DNA of 64,000 nucleotides. Source: Peribacillus frigoritolerans. GTDB taxonomy: Bacteria > Bacillota > Bacilli > Bacillales > DSM-1321. Location: the NCBI RefSeq assembly GCF_001636405.1, contig NZ_KV440950.1, positions 1,387,712 through 1,451,711 on the forward strand. Reading direction: 5' to 3'. The position numbers and the translations under genes are program-made. The first letter of the stretch is position 1; each line of letters opens with the position of its first letter. Under the pieces are notes generated by a model, which did no database searches, was not told the origin of the DNA, and saw nothing but the letters and a program-made list of their open reading frames with translations. Positions 8,937 through 17,676 of this stretch are shown here, in pieces.

Positions 8937-9115
8937 GCCTTATAATATGAAGTGTTAAAAAAGGAATAAGGAGCTGTAGTAGCGATTGAAGAAAATCATG
9001 CTTCTGTAGTGCCGACCATTATAAGTATGGCCTTCGATTCGCCAATAGTTAAAGACCTTTAGACCATGCTTATCATTTTGAAAAGAAAGCGCAGTAATTA
9101 AGGGGAGGCGGAAAA

Positions 9116-9328
9116 ATGAGTAAAAAGTTATCTAAAGAGGAATTAGTTGAACTAGTAAATAAAATATGTAATCCGCAGCTGTCTGATGAAGAAGTAAGTG
9201 AATACATAGAAATTTTAGAAGACAATGTTCCTCATCCTTCCCCTAGTGACTTAATTTTTTGGAATGATGAGGATTTATCACCAGAGGAAGTAGTAGAGAT
9301 TGCCTTAGCATATAAAGAAGAAAAATAA
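9116..9328 (+). CDS. Colicin/pyocin-type bacteriocin immunity protein
   Basis: A 70-residue acidic protein behind GGGGAGG. It follows the pattern of colicin E DNase immunity proteins (Im2/Im7/Im9 family): an N-terminal helix, an acidic helix (EEVSEYIEILEDN), then HPSPSDLIFWND, matching the conserved HPxxxDLIYYP region, then SPEEVV. No matching nuclease gene is intact next to it, so it appears to be an orphan immunity gene. The 180 bases before it hold no clean frame. Confidence 0.75.
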   Translation: MSKKLSKEELVELVNKICNPQLSDEEVSEYIEILEDNVPHPSPSDLIFWNDEDLSPEEVVEIALAYKEEK

Positions 9329-9430
9329 ATGTATTTAGAACACGTATGATTAGAACCTTAAATGGCTACTTTTCGTGGGGATACCCTTAATTAATAGGAG
9401 TTTTTAAATCAAGATTAGTAGGTGATTTTG

Positions 9431-9865
9431 GTGAAATATTCAGCTTTACAGGAATTCATTAAAAACTATGGCAAAGTTGATGATTTTACGGGAGGGGTAA
9501 GTGAAGACAAAGTTGAAGAAACTGGAAATAAATTACAAGTCGCATTACCGGAAAGCTACAAATGGTTCTTAAAAAACTATGGCTCAGGTGGAAGTTTTGG
9601 TATTGATATAATTGGATATGATTTAGTAGGTGCATCAGTAGTGACTGCTACCAAAGATCATCAAAAGTATTATGGTTTAATCGATGGACTTGTGGTTATA
9701 GAAGATATTGATGAATTTGCCTATTGTCTCGATACTAATAAAATGAAAGATGGAGAATGCCCGGTCATTATGTGGGATAATCAGGAAGGCTATGGTCGAA
9801 CGCTTGCCGTTAATTTTTTAGACTATTTAATCGAACGCCTTGAATGGGCAAAAGAAGATTGGTAA
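9431..9865 (+). CDS. SMI1/KNR4 (SUKH) family immunity protein
   Basis: About 144 residues. It contains LPESYKWFLKNYGSGG, the SUKH/SMI1-KNR4 hallmark, and ends in a helix (FLDYLIERLEWAKEDW). The family includes YobK of B. subtilis, the antidote of an LXG nuclease, so an orphan immunity role is likely in this array. The GTG at 9431 has an AGGTG site; a GTG at 9422 is an alternative. Confidence 0.78.
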   Translation: MKYSALQEFIKNYGKVDDFTGGVSEDKVEETGNKLQVALPESYKWFLKNYGSGGSFGIDIIGYDLVGASVVTATKDHQKYYGLIDGLVVIEDIDEFAYCLDTNKMKDGECPVIMWDNQEGYGRTLAVNFLDYLIERLEWAKEDW

Positions 9866-9996
9866 AAGCTGAGGGTATTTATCATGCTTTGGCGAGAAAA
9901 AACTAGAAAGTATATATTTATATAATTAATAAATGTTGACCTTGATGTACACCTGTTCGACTTGTTTTATGTCCATAAAGTACACATTTATGGATA

Positions 9997-10034
9997 TAAA
10001 AAAGCCCTCATAGAATTAAAAAGGGCTTTTTCGT
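9997..10034 (+). terminator. Terminator after the SUKH gene
   Basis: AAAAAGCCCT and AGGGCTTTTT form the stem. A second inverted repeat, TCCATAAA/TTTATGGA, lies just before it at 9972-9994. Confidence 0.75.
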
Positions 10035-10148
10035 AGGTTTTTTCTATAGAAATATGGTAAATAAAGGGGTGGGGTAGACGTCCCATTTTTAACTCAAAAT
10101 CACCCATTGATAAATCTTGAAAATAAAGAAATAAAATAGTAGCTATGA

Positions 10149-10229
10149 TTCGGAGGGAAGCTTCCGATTGTCCATCAAGACGCTTTAAGAATTCATAAAA
10201 ATCATTGGGAATTAGTGAAATACCTTTAA
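10149..10229 (+). pseudogene. Remnant of a polymorphic-toxin C-terminus
   Basis: A 26-residue open stretch ending in TAA. It reads FGGKLPIVHQDALRIHKNHW and then ELVKYL. A stop codon lies just upstream and there is no start. The His/Trp-rich ending resembles HNH/Endo VII toxin tips. It lies after two immunity-like genes and before a terminator, the position of a displaced toxin cassette. The assignment is inference from pattern and context. Confidence 0.45.
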
Positions 10230-10262
10230 GTTATTTCTAAGGATAAAGGTATTTTTTTTATT
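10218..10262 (+). terminator. Terminator after the toxin remnant
   Basis: AATACCTTTA pairs with TAAAGGTATT, followed by eight T. It overlaps the last codons of the remnant, as terminators at the end of such cassettes do. Confidence 0.7.
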
Positions 10263-10289
10263 GAAGACAATTTGATACTTTTATTACAC

Positions 10290-11045
10290 TCAGTAAATTA
10301 ACTTTACATTATGGGATTGCAGTTTCTCTATCCACTCGTTTGAGGGTTTTTGATCTGTTACTAATACGTTTATGTTACTAATTTCAAATAGTTTTACAAA
10401 CGCTACCTTATCAAACTTAGTGTGATCTACAAGCAAGATGTTTGTTCTTGAATTTTTTAGCATAACCTTTTTTAATTCTGCCTCAGGCTCATTAGATTCC
10501 GTAACGCCTTTTTCAAGCGATATCCCCTTGCAGCTAAATATATTTACGTCTGCGTTATATCTATTAACAGTTGCTTGAGCTACGGGTCCAATCAAGGAAA
10601 GAGATTTTCTTCGCAAATCTCCCCCGGTTGAAATGATTTGATGATGAGAGTCGCCTAACTCATTTAATATCTTTACTGAATTTGTAATTAGCGTTAAGTT
10701 TTGCTTTTCATATAATGTTTTGACCAATTCGAAAGTTGTAGAACTAGGATCAACCATCAGTTTGTCACCATCTTTTATCAAATGGTGGATTTTTGAAACA
10801 ATCGATTGTTTTAATTCTATATTAAGTGAAGTTCTTGTGCTAAATGGTAAATCTTCATTGTTGTAACGGTTAATTATAGCTCCACCATAAGTTCTTGTTA
10901 CAATCCCTTCTTTATCTAATTTCTCGAGATCTCTTCGAATTGTTTCTTCAGTGACCTCAAACTTTTGACTGAGTTCTGACACATAGACTTTCTTTTCGGT
11001 TTGAATTATATCAACTATCTTTTGTAATCTTTCTTTCGGTAACAT
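10290..11045 (-). CDS. DeoR-family regulator (RhaR-like)
   Basis: A 251-residue protein. The N-terminal winged helix has the DeoR signature (VSELSQKFEVTEETIRRDLE at about 19-38), and the sugar-phosphate sensor domain is DeoR-C (ITNSVKILNEL, FSCKGISLEKGVTE). It follows a rhamnulokinase gene with 20 bp between them. In B. subtilis the rhamnose regulator and kinase genes are also adjacent. It probably represses both divergent operons until a phosphorylated ketose appears. Confidence 0.85.
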   Translation of the reverse strand: MLPKERLQKIVDIIQTEKKVYVSELSQKFEVTEETIRRDLEKLDKEGIVTRTYGGAIINRYNNEDLPFSTRTSLNIELKQSIVSKIHHLIKDGDKLMVDPSSTTFELVKTLYEKQNLTLITNSVKILNELGDSHHQIISTGGDLRRKSLSLIGPVAQATVNRYNADVNIFSCKGISLEKGVTESNEPEAELKKVMLKNSRTNILLVDHTKFDKVAFVKLFEISNINVLVTDQKPSNEWIEKLQSHNVKLIY

Positions 11046-11065
11046 AATGATCCCCTTTTTTCTTA

Positions 11066-12484
11066 TTATTTTGGTTCGTACACTTTCTGCGATACAGACT
11101 TCTTTATAACCTGTCTTGTTTCTGAAAGAGTTGAGAACTCTCCTAATGCATACAGTTGTACCATTATATTTCCCATAACACTAGATTCTAAAGGACCTGC
11201 CACTACCTTCTTATTAGTTGCATTTGCAGTCAGTTGGCATAATAATTCGTCTTGAATACCGCCTCCAACCATATGTATCTGACTTATTTTATTACCCGTA
11301 ATCTTTTCAAGGTTAAGCAACTGTTCCTTGAATTCCCTTGTTAAGCCATTATAGATGGCCAATGCCCACTCCCCTAGATTATTAGGTTCCCCCTGTTTTG
11401 TGGAAATGCAATAAGATCTGATAGCTTCAATAATGTTATCCGGTGATAAGAATGAGGGATGATTTGGATTAATATAGAACTTTTCGTCGGTTAACTTGGC
11501 AGCTTTAATGATATCAGGAAAATCAATGTTTTTATTATAAATTTGATTATAATTTTTTCTTAATTGCTGCAATAAAAACATACCATTAATATTTTTAAGG
11601 AATCTTATTGTGTTAGAAATACCACCTTCATTAGTAAACGACTGAATTAGAGATTTTTCGTTAATAATGGGGTCTTGTCTTTCAAGTCCTAATAAAGACC
11701 ATGTCCCACAAATTAAATATGCACTATCTTCGTGTTCTAATGGTATTCCAGCTACAGCGCTGGCAGTATCATGGCTGCCTACTGAAATAATTGGAACGGA
11801 TTTAATGCCTAATTGTTTTGTATGCTTATCAAGTAAATATCCATGAATTTCTCCAGGGGAAATAATTTCCTGAAATATCTTTTTAGGAAATTCCAATTGA
11901 TTGATTAAGTCAAAATCCCATTGTTTGCTGTATACATTCAATAGTTGACTAGTGGAAGCAATTGTATATTCCGTTTTCATGTTTCCTGTTAAAAAATGAT
12001 TAAACAAATCTGGCATGAATAATAAATATTCAGCTTTCTTATACAACTCCGGATTGGTTTTAAAATCAGTAAATAATTGATAAACCGTATTAAATGACAA
12101 GAATTGTATACCTGTTTTAGAATAGAAATCTTCAAAAGGAATAGGGATTTCATCTGAGATTCCTTTTGTTCTAGTATCTCGATATTGAAAAGGCCAGTGT
12201 AAAGGCTTTTCTTCTTTGTCTAAAAGACAATAATCAACTCCCCATGTATCAATTCCAATACTATCAAATTCCCCTATAATTGACGAAGCAGTTGCCAACC
12301 CATTTAATATGTGATTATAAAAACTTTTGAGATTCCAATGTACATGATTTTTTATTCGTATTGGTTCATTATTAAACCGGTATATCTCTTCTAATACGAC
12401 TTTTTCCCCATCATAAATACCTGCAATTAATCTTCCGCTCGATGCTCCAAAATCAAAAGCTAGGCATTTTTTAGATGTATTCAT
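11066..12484 (-). CDS. rhaB: Rhamnulokinase-family carbohydrate kinase (RhaB-like)
   Basis: About 472 residues, FGGY/ASKHA fold. Phosphate-binding FDFGASSGRLIAG lies near the N-terminus, SIGIDTWGVDYCLLD follows at about 80-95, ISVGSHDTASAVAG in the middle, and MVGGGIQDELLCQLTANA in the C-terminal half. It should phosphorylate a ketose such as L-rhamnulose, L-fuculose or a pentulose with ATP. The ATG at 12484 has GGTGAG upstream; an earlier ATG at 12511 reads through that site. It is divergent from the aldolase operon. The exact sugar is open because no isomerase gene is present. Confidence 0.82.
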   Translation of the reverse strand: MNTSKKCLAFDFGASSGRLIAGIYDGEKVVLEEIYRFNNEPIRIKNHVHWNLKSFYNHILNGLATASSIIGEFDSIGIDTWGVDYCLLDKEEKPLHWPFQYRDTRTKGISDEIPIPFEDFYSKTGIQFLSFNTVYQLFTDFKTNPELYKKAEYLLFMPDLFNHFLTGNMKTEYTIASTSQLLNVYSKQWDFDLINQLEFPKKIFQEIISPGEIHGYLLDKHTKQLGIKSVPIISVGSHDTASAVAGIPLEHEDSAYLICGTWSLLGLERQDPIINEKSLIQSFTNEGGISNTIRFLKNINGMFLLQQLRKNYNQIYNKNIDFPDIIKAAKLTDEKFYINPNHPSFLSPDNIIEAIRSYCISTKQGEPNNLGEWALAIYNGLTREFKEQLLNLEKITGNKISQIHMVGGGIQDELLCQLTANATNKKVVAGPLESSVMGNIMVQLYALGEFSTLSETRQVIKKSVSQKVYEPK

Positions 12485-12564
12485 AAAAAATCTCACCATC
12501 CCACTATTCAATTTATTCTACTCTAAATTTTATTATTAAAAACAACATAAAACAACATAAAAAA

Positions 12565-12593
12565 ATAATATAAATTTTGTTTTGTGTTGACAA
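12565..12593 (-). promoter_or_regulatory. Promoter for the kinase-DeoR operon
   Basis: Read leftward: TTGTCA, 17 bp, TATTAT. Its -35 box overlaps the -35 box of the rightward promoter, so the two promoters share bases and one bound repressor could shut both. AACAACATAA occurs twice in a row at 12541-12560. Confidence 0.6.
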
Positions 12594-12615
12594 CAAAAAA
12601 ACCTAAGCATAAAAT
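12587..12615 (+). promoter_or_regulatory. Promoter for the aldolase-dehydrogenase operon with operator-like repeats
   Basis: TTGACA, 17 bp, TAAAAT. It lies within TTTTGTGTTGACAACAAAA, a near-palindrome that fits a DeoR-type operator. The nearest start codon is 12651. Confidence 0.7.
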
Positions 12616-12650
12616 TAACCTAAGAAATAAATATGATAAGGGGATTTAAA

Positions 12651-13349
12651 ATGAGTAGAGCTCAACAAGAACAAAAACTTAAAGAACAAATATGTGACAT
12701 TGGTAAGAGAATGTATATGAAAGACATGGGTGCAGCGAATGATGGAAACATTTCAGTTAAAATTTCAGAAGATTCGTTACTTTGCACTCCTACAGGAGTA
12801 TCAAAGGGATTTATGACTCCGGATATGATTTGCAAGATTAATGGTAAAGGAGAAGTAATAGAGGAAAATGCTCAAAACACGAGCCCATCCTCAGAAATTA
12901 AAATGCATTTACGTGTATATCAAGAACGTCCAGATGTAAAAGCGGTTGTTCACGGTCATCCTTTACATGCTACGGCTTATGCTATTTGCGGTAAGCCACT
13001 TAACAAGCAAATCATGCCAGAATCAACTATCTTCTTGGGAGAAGTACCTGTAGCGGAATATGGGACACCTTCCACTGAAGAGCTGCCTAACTCTATTGTT
13101 CCTTACCTTCAAGATCATGATGCTATTTTATTAGCCAATCATGGGGCATTGACGTGCGGGATTGATTTAATGAACGCCTACTTTAAGATGGAATCGATGG
13201 AATTCTATGCGAAACTTCTTTTTTTAACCTCTGCAATCGGAGAGCCAAAAGAGTTGACGGATGAACAAGTGAGCACATTAGTTCAATTACGAGAAGAAAA
13301 ATTCAAAGTTCCTGGTCGTTTCCCTAGCTTAAAGTCATTCCAAAAATGA
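12651..13349 (+). CDS. Class II aldolase (L-fuculose/rhamnulose-1-phosphate type)
   Basis: A 232-residue protein starting MSRAQQEQ behind AAGGGGA. Class II aldolase motifs are clear: MGAANDGNISVK near residue 25, SPSSEIKMHL near 83, zinc ligands in VHGHPLHATAYA near residue 103, and a third histidine in LANHGALTCG. It should cleave a ketose-1-phosphate to dihydroxyacetone phosphate and lactaldehyde, or glycolaldehyde from a pentulose-1-phosphate. It is the first gene of the operon that also encodes the aldehyde oxidiser. Confidence 0.82.
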   Translation: MSRAQQEQKLKEQICDIGKRMYMKDMGAANDGNISVKISEDSLLCTPTGVSKGFMTPDMICKINGKGEVIEENAQNTSPSSEIKMHLRVYQERPDVKAVVHGHPLHATAYAICGKPLNKQIMPESTIFLGEVPVAEYGTPSTEELPNSIVPYLQDHDAILLANHGALTCGIDLMNAYFKMESMEFYAKLLFLTSAIGEPKELTDEQVSTLVQLREEKFKVPGRFPSLKSFQK

Positions 13350-13498
13350 TTGACTGTTAATAATGGGGAGGGTTAATTTTATTAGCTTAGAAAAGACATG
13401 GTACAAGTCGGAACTTATGCTTTATTCATTTTTAAATATTTCTATTAATTCGCTAGCTCAATTAAATCACTATTCTTTAAGTAAGGGGATGTATCTAA

Positions 13499-14950
13499 AT
13501 GCAGACGACTACAAAGAAGTACAAAATGTTCATTGGTGGAGAGTTTGTTGAATCTAGCTCGAAGGAAACAACACAAGTTGTGAATCCGGCAACAGAAGAA
13601 GTAATATCAGAAGTTCCAAAAGGAACCATTGAAGATGTCCGTCGAGCGATCGATTCAGCGGAACAAGCACAAAAGGAATGGGCGAAGCTTCCAGCAATCG
13701 AAAGAGGGCAGTATTTACGTGCTATTTCTAAGGAGATTCGTGAAAGTGTGGATGTCTTATCACGTACAATTTCAGAGGAAATGGGGAAAACCCTCTCCCT
13801 TGCTGAAACGGAAGTACACTTTACAGCAGACTACATTGATTATATGGCTGAGTGGGCAAGACGTTATGAAGGAGAAATCGTCCAAAGTGATCGTCCAAAT
13901 GAACATATTTTCGTTCATAAAGTACCAATTGGAGTTATTGCCGGCATTCTGCCTTGGAATTTCCCGTTCTTCTTAATTGCTCGTAAAGCCGCTCCTGCTT
14001 TGATTACGGGTAACACCATCGTCTTGAAGCCAAGTGATGTATCCCCTAACAACGCTATAGAATTTGCAAAGATCATTGAAAAAGTGGGATTGCCTAAAGG
14101 GGTTATTAACATTGTTACTGGCAGTGGAAGGACGCTTGGTCAAGAGTTATCAGGGAATCCAAAGGTAGGGATGGTCAGCTTGACAGGAAGTTATGATGCT
14201 GGAGTTTCTGTTATGCGTTCAGCAGCGGAAAACATCACGAAAGTGTCCTTGGAATTAGGTGGAAAAGCACCGGCTATTGTTATGGATGATGCAGATATAG
14301 ATTTGGCGGTACGTTCAATAGTCGCTTCTCGTGTGATTAATACCGGGCAAGTATGTAATTGTACAGAGCGTGTTTACGTGCATGAGAAAGTAGCTGACGA
14401 ATTTATTGAAAAAGTAGTAAAAGTAATGAAACAAACGAAATACGGGAATCCTTTGGTCGATGATAATCTTGATATGGGACCTCTTGTTAGCATGGAAGCC
14501 CTAGAATCAGTAGAAAAAATGGTTCAAGAAGCAGTATCCAATGGTGCTAAAGTGCTGATAGGCGGTAAGCGTTCAACTAGAGAAAAAGGCTATTTTTATG
14601 AACCAACTATACTTGTAAATGTAAATAATGAGATGGACATTATGCATCAGGAAATCTTTGGTCCAGTACTGCCTATTGCAATCTTTAAGGATTTAGATGA
14701 AGCACTAGAATTAGCAAATGATTGCGAATACGGATTGACGTCCTCCATTTTCACACAAAATTTAGATGTTACAATGCGTGCAAGTAATGAATTGCAGTTT
14801 GGAGAAACGTATGTCAATCGTGAAAATTTTGAGGCAATACAAGGTTTTCACGCGGGTTGGAAAAAGTCAGGTATCGGCGGTGCAGACGGAAAGCATGGGT
14901 TAGATGAGTATTTGCAAACCCATGTTGTATATCTTCAATATAATCGTTAA
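13499..14950 (+). CDS. aldA: Lactaldehyde/glycolaldehyde dehydrogenase (AldA-type)
   Basis: A 483-residue NAD-dependent aldehyde dehydrogenase. It has IPWNFP-type cofactor motif (GILPWNFPFF), general base in SLELGGKAPAIVMDD, and catalytic cysteine in GQVCNCTERVYVHE. The tail ENFEAIQGFHAGWKKSGIGG is very close to E. coli AldA as I recall it. It oxidises the L-lactaldehyde or glycolaldehyde made by the upstream aldolase to lactate or glycolate. The 150-bp gap before it holds no convincing gene; the start follows AAGGGGA. Confidence 0.88.
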   Translation: MQTTTKKYKMFIGGEFVESSSKETTQVVNPATEEVISEVPKGTIEDVRRAIDSAEQAQKEWAKLPAIERGQYLRAISKEIRESVDVLSRTISEEMGKTLSLAETEVHFTADYIDYMAEWARRYEGEIVQSDRPNEHIFVHKVPIGVIAGILPWNFPFFLIARKAAPALITGNTIVLKPSDVSPNNAIEFAKIIEKVGLPKGVINIVTGSGRTLGQELSGNPKVGMVSLTGSYDAGVSVMRSAAENITKVSLELGGKAPAIVMDDADIDLAVRSIVASRVINTGQVCNCTERVYVHEKVADEFIEKVVKVMKQTKYGNPLVDDNLDMGPLVSMEALESVEKMVQEAVSNGAKVLIGGKRSTREKGYFYEPTILVNVNNEMDIMHQEIFGPVLPIAIFKDLDEALELANDCEYGLTSSIFTQNLDVTMRASNELQFGETYVNRENFEAIQGFHAGWKKSGIGGADGKHGLDEYLQTHVVYLQYNR

Positions 14951-15033
14951 AACCCTAATTTAAGAGTTTTATATGGATAAGACTTTTTAGATAATATTTT
15001 CGAAAATGAGGATAAAGAGAAGGGAGAATTATT

Positions 15034-16110
15034 ATGTCCAATGTACCTGAGAAAATGAAAGCGGTTATATGTTATGGACCTGGTGAATACAAACTTGAAA
15101 CTGTAGATACACCTTCCCCTGAAGCGGGAGAGATTCTTATTAAGGTAGAAGCCTGTGGTATTTGTGCTGGTGATGTAAAAGCATGGGATGGCGCACCGAT
15201 GTTTTGGGGGGGAGAGGATGGTCAACCTAGTTATGTAAAAACCCCTGTCATTCCTGGTCATGAATTTGTTGGTACTGTTGTCGAGGTAGGTGAAGGTGTG
15301 ACAGAGTTTTCTATTGATGACCGTCTCATTTCAGAACAGATTGTACCTTGTAATACATGTCGATTTTGTAAGCATGGACAATACTGGATGTGTGAAAAGC
15401 ACGATATTTATGGATTTCAGACCAATGTAAACGGCGGCATGTCTGAATATATGAAGTTCCCGGTAAATTCTATAAATCATAAAGTTCCCCATGACCTGCC
15501 GATTGAAAAAGCTATATTAATTGAACCATATGCTTGTTCCATGCATGCAGTAAATCGAGCGAATATACAATTAGGAGACTTTGTTGTTATCTCGGGTGCA
15601 GGAACGCTCGGATTAGGGATGGTTGCAACTGCGAAATTGAGAGGACCTGGTACACTAGTTGCTATAGATATGCGTGATGATCGTTTAGAACTTGCCAAAC
15701 GATTTGGAGCTGATATCGTTCTCAATCCATCAAAGGTAGATGTGGTGGCAGAAATCAAAAATATGACAGAGGGTTACGGATGCGATGTATATATTGAAGC
15801 AAGTGGTGCGCCAGCAAGTGTTATCCAAGGTTTACATGCAATCCGTAAGCTCGGGCGCTTTGTTGAATTTAGTGTATTTTCCAGTCCTGTAACTGTCGAT
15901 TGGAGTATTATAGGCGATCGAAAAGAACTTGATATTTTGGGTGCCCACTTAGGACCTTACTGCTATCCGAATGTAATTAACGGTATAGCTTCTGGATCAA
16001 TTCCTACTGAGGGGGTAGTTACACATAAGCTTCCTCTAGAGGAGTTTGAGAAGGGGTTCAAAATGGTAAAAAAAGGGGTTGATTCTTTGAAGGTTATTTT
16101 AATTCCATAG
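15034..16110 (+). CDS. Zinc-dependent alcohol dehydrogenase (sorbitol/threonine dehydrogenase-like MDR)
   Basis: A 358-residue MDR protein. Catalytic zinc ligands are in EACGICAGDVKAWDG and PGHEFVGTVVEVGEG; structural zinc cysteines are in CNTCRFCKHGQYWMCEKH. The NAD-binding motif is SGAGTLGLGM near residue 190. It probably oxidises a polyol to a ketose, or reduces an aldehyde, within this pathway. It begins behind AGAAGGGAG, 84 bp after the aldehyde dehydrogenase. Confidence 0.85.
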   Translation: MSNVPEKMKAVICYGPGEYKLETVDTPSPEAGEILIKVEACGICAGDVKAWDGAPMFWGGEDGQPSYVKTPVIPGHEFVGTVVEVGEGVTEFSIDDRLISEQIVPCNTCRFCKHGQYWMCEKHDIYGFQTNVNGGMSEYMKFPVNSINHKVPHDLPIEKAILIEPYACSMHAVNRANIQLGDFVVISGAGTLGLGMVATAKLRGPGTLVAIDMRDDRLELAKRFGADIVLNPSKVDVVAEIKNMTEGYGCDVYIEASGAPASVIQGLHAIRKLGRFVEFSVFSSPVTVDWSIIGDRKELDILGAHLGPYCYPNVINGIASGSIPTEGVVTHKLPLEEFEKGFKMVKKGVDSLKVILIP

Positions 16111-16324
16111 AAGAATAAAGGGGTTCCTCTATTAATATGTAATTCTATTTTGAGCGCACAACTTGTCATGTGATATATGAAATCACGCCTGAAATTGTAA
16201 TGTGAATATTATCCGAGATAACGACCTGGAACCCCATATTTCTGAGTTTTTTTAGTAAAACACTCTCTATGAAAAAAATGCCAATTATAATCATAATAAA
16301 AAAGTACCTTAGGAGGGAAAAACT

Positions 16325-17614
16325 ATGGCTGGAAGTTTATCTACTTCTCAATCAAAGCAAATCTTTGGTCTACCAATAGCTTTAGTTTGGGGATATATTG
16401 CTATTGCTTTCTTTATGACAGGTGATGGAATCGAGCAAGCATTTTTATCTAAGTATATAGTAGATTTAGGTTTTTCTACACAACAAGCTTCATTGGTATT
16501 TTCAGTATATGGTTTCACTGTTGCCATAGCATCTTGGCTTTCAGGAGTGTTGGCAGAATTAGTAGGACCGCGACGTACAATGATTTTTGGATTTATACTT
16601 TGGATTGTTTTTCATATAGGTTTTCTAACTCTAGGTCTTGAACAGGAAAATTTTGCTATGATGATCACTATGTATGGTATACGAGGAATTGCATATCCAA
16701 TGTTTATTTACGGATTTGTGGTTTGGATTGCATACGCAGCTCCAAAACAAAAGTTAGCTTCTGCGATGGGATGGTTTTGGTGCATGTATTCTGTTGGAAT
16801 GGGGGTCTTTGGAACTTATCTACCGAGTTTTTCAATCCCAGCTATAGGCGTTATGGGTACTTTATGGATGGCAATAGTCTTTATTGCAATAGGCGGCTTT
16901 ATGGCAATGTTTTTAATAAAAGACAACTTCGATAGTTATAAAAAAGAAACGAATGTTGAAAATAGCAAATTTCGTGAAGTGTTAAGGGCAATTACAATCG
17001 CATATGAAAACCCGCAAATTGCCATTGCTTCAGTTGTGCGAATCATTAATCAAATTTCACTATTCGGATTTGTAGTCATTCTACCAATTGTATTTATTGA
17101 TCAAATTGGATTTACAATGTCAGAATGGTTACGTATATGGGGAGCAGTATATGCTACCACTATTTTCACAAACCTTATGTGGGGACTTCTAGGAGATAGA
17201 ATTGGTTGGGTTAGACAGGTAAGATGGTTTGGATGCATAGGTATGGCTATAGCAACATTACTATTTTATTATTTGCCAATGTCTATTGGGCCAAATATGT
17301 GGGTAGGATTATTTGTAGCTATTTTCTTTGGATTTGCAATTGCTGCTTTCGTTCCAATGTCTGCTATTTTTCCAACGCTTGAACCAAACCATAAAGGTGC
17401 AGCTGTATCTATGCACAATTTATCTGCAGGTTTGAGTAATTTTGTTGGACCTGCCCTAGCAACAGCGATTGTGCCAATTGCAGGTGTGGAAGGCACTATT
17501 TGGGCATTTACTATTTTGTATATTTTCGGTTTTATATTAACCTATTTTATGAAAGTAAATCAACCAATGAACAAATTTATAGATGAAAATCATTCAATGG
17601 AAATTGCAAAATAA
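16325..17614 (+). CDS. MFS polyol transporter (RbtT/DalT-like)
   Basis: A 429-residue, 12-helix transporter. Its opening (FGLPIALVWGYIAIAFFMTG, then DGIEQAFLSKYIVDLGF) and the segment IGWFW-like MGWFWCMYSVGMGVFGTYLP follow ribitol/arabitol transporters RbtT and DalT. It is therefore more likely to import a sugar alcohol than a sugar. It lies in the same direction as the dehydrogenase genes. The 214-bp gap before it shows no gene. Confidence 0.8.
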   Translation: MAGSLSTSQSKQIFGLPIALVWGYIAIAFFMTGDGIEQAFLSKYIVDLGFSTQQASLVFSVYGFTVAIASWLSGVLAELVGPRRTMIFGFILWIVFHIGFLTLGLEQENFAMMITMYGIRGIAYPMFIYGFVVWIAYAAPKQKLASAMGWFWCMYSVGMGVFGTYLPSFSIPAIGVMGTLWMAIVFIAIGGFMAMFLIKDNFDSYKKETNVENSKFREVLRAITIAYENPQIAIASVVRIINQISLFGFVVILPIVFIDQIGFTMSEWLRIWGAVYATTIFTNLMWGLLGDRIGWVRQVRWFGCIGMAIATLLFYYLPMSIGPNMWVGLFVAIFFGFAIAAFVPMSAIFPTLEPNHKGAAVSMHNLSAGLSNFVGPALATAIVPIAGVEGTIWAFTILYIFGFILTYFMKVNQPMNKFIDENHSMEIAK

Positions 17615-17636
17615 AATGAGCATTTCCCCCTAATTA

Positions 17637-17650
17637 TGAAAGCGTTAACA
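17637..17650 (+). promoter_or_regulatory. Catabolite-response element (cre)
   Basis: TGAAAGCGTTAACA fits the CcpA consensus TGWAANCGNTNWCA at every fixed position. It lies between the transporter gene and the SDR gene, so CcpA could block or modulate expression of the last gene when preferred carbon is present. Confidence 0.7.
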
Positions 17651-17676
17651 AAAAGACGGTTTAGAGGAGTGTGAAA

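Noticed and set aside
8960..9060. Toxin gene fragment before the colicin-type immunity gene
   Set aside because: Short frames such as one ending in SPIVKDL are present, but none has a start or a recognisable toxin motif.
13363..13551. Open frame between aldolase and aldehyde dehydrogenase genes
   Set aside because: It overlaps the start of the AldA gene in another frame and lacks gene-like composition.
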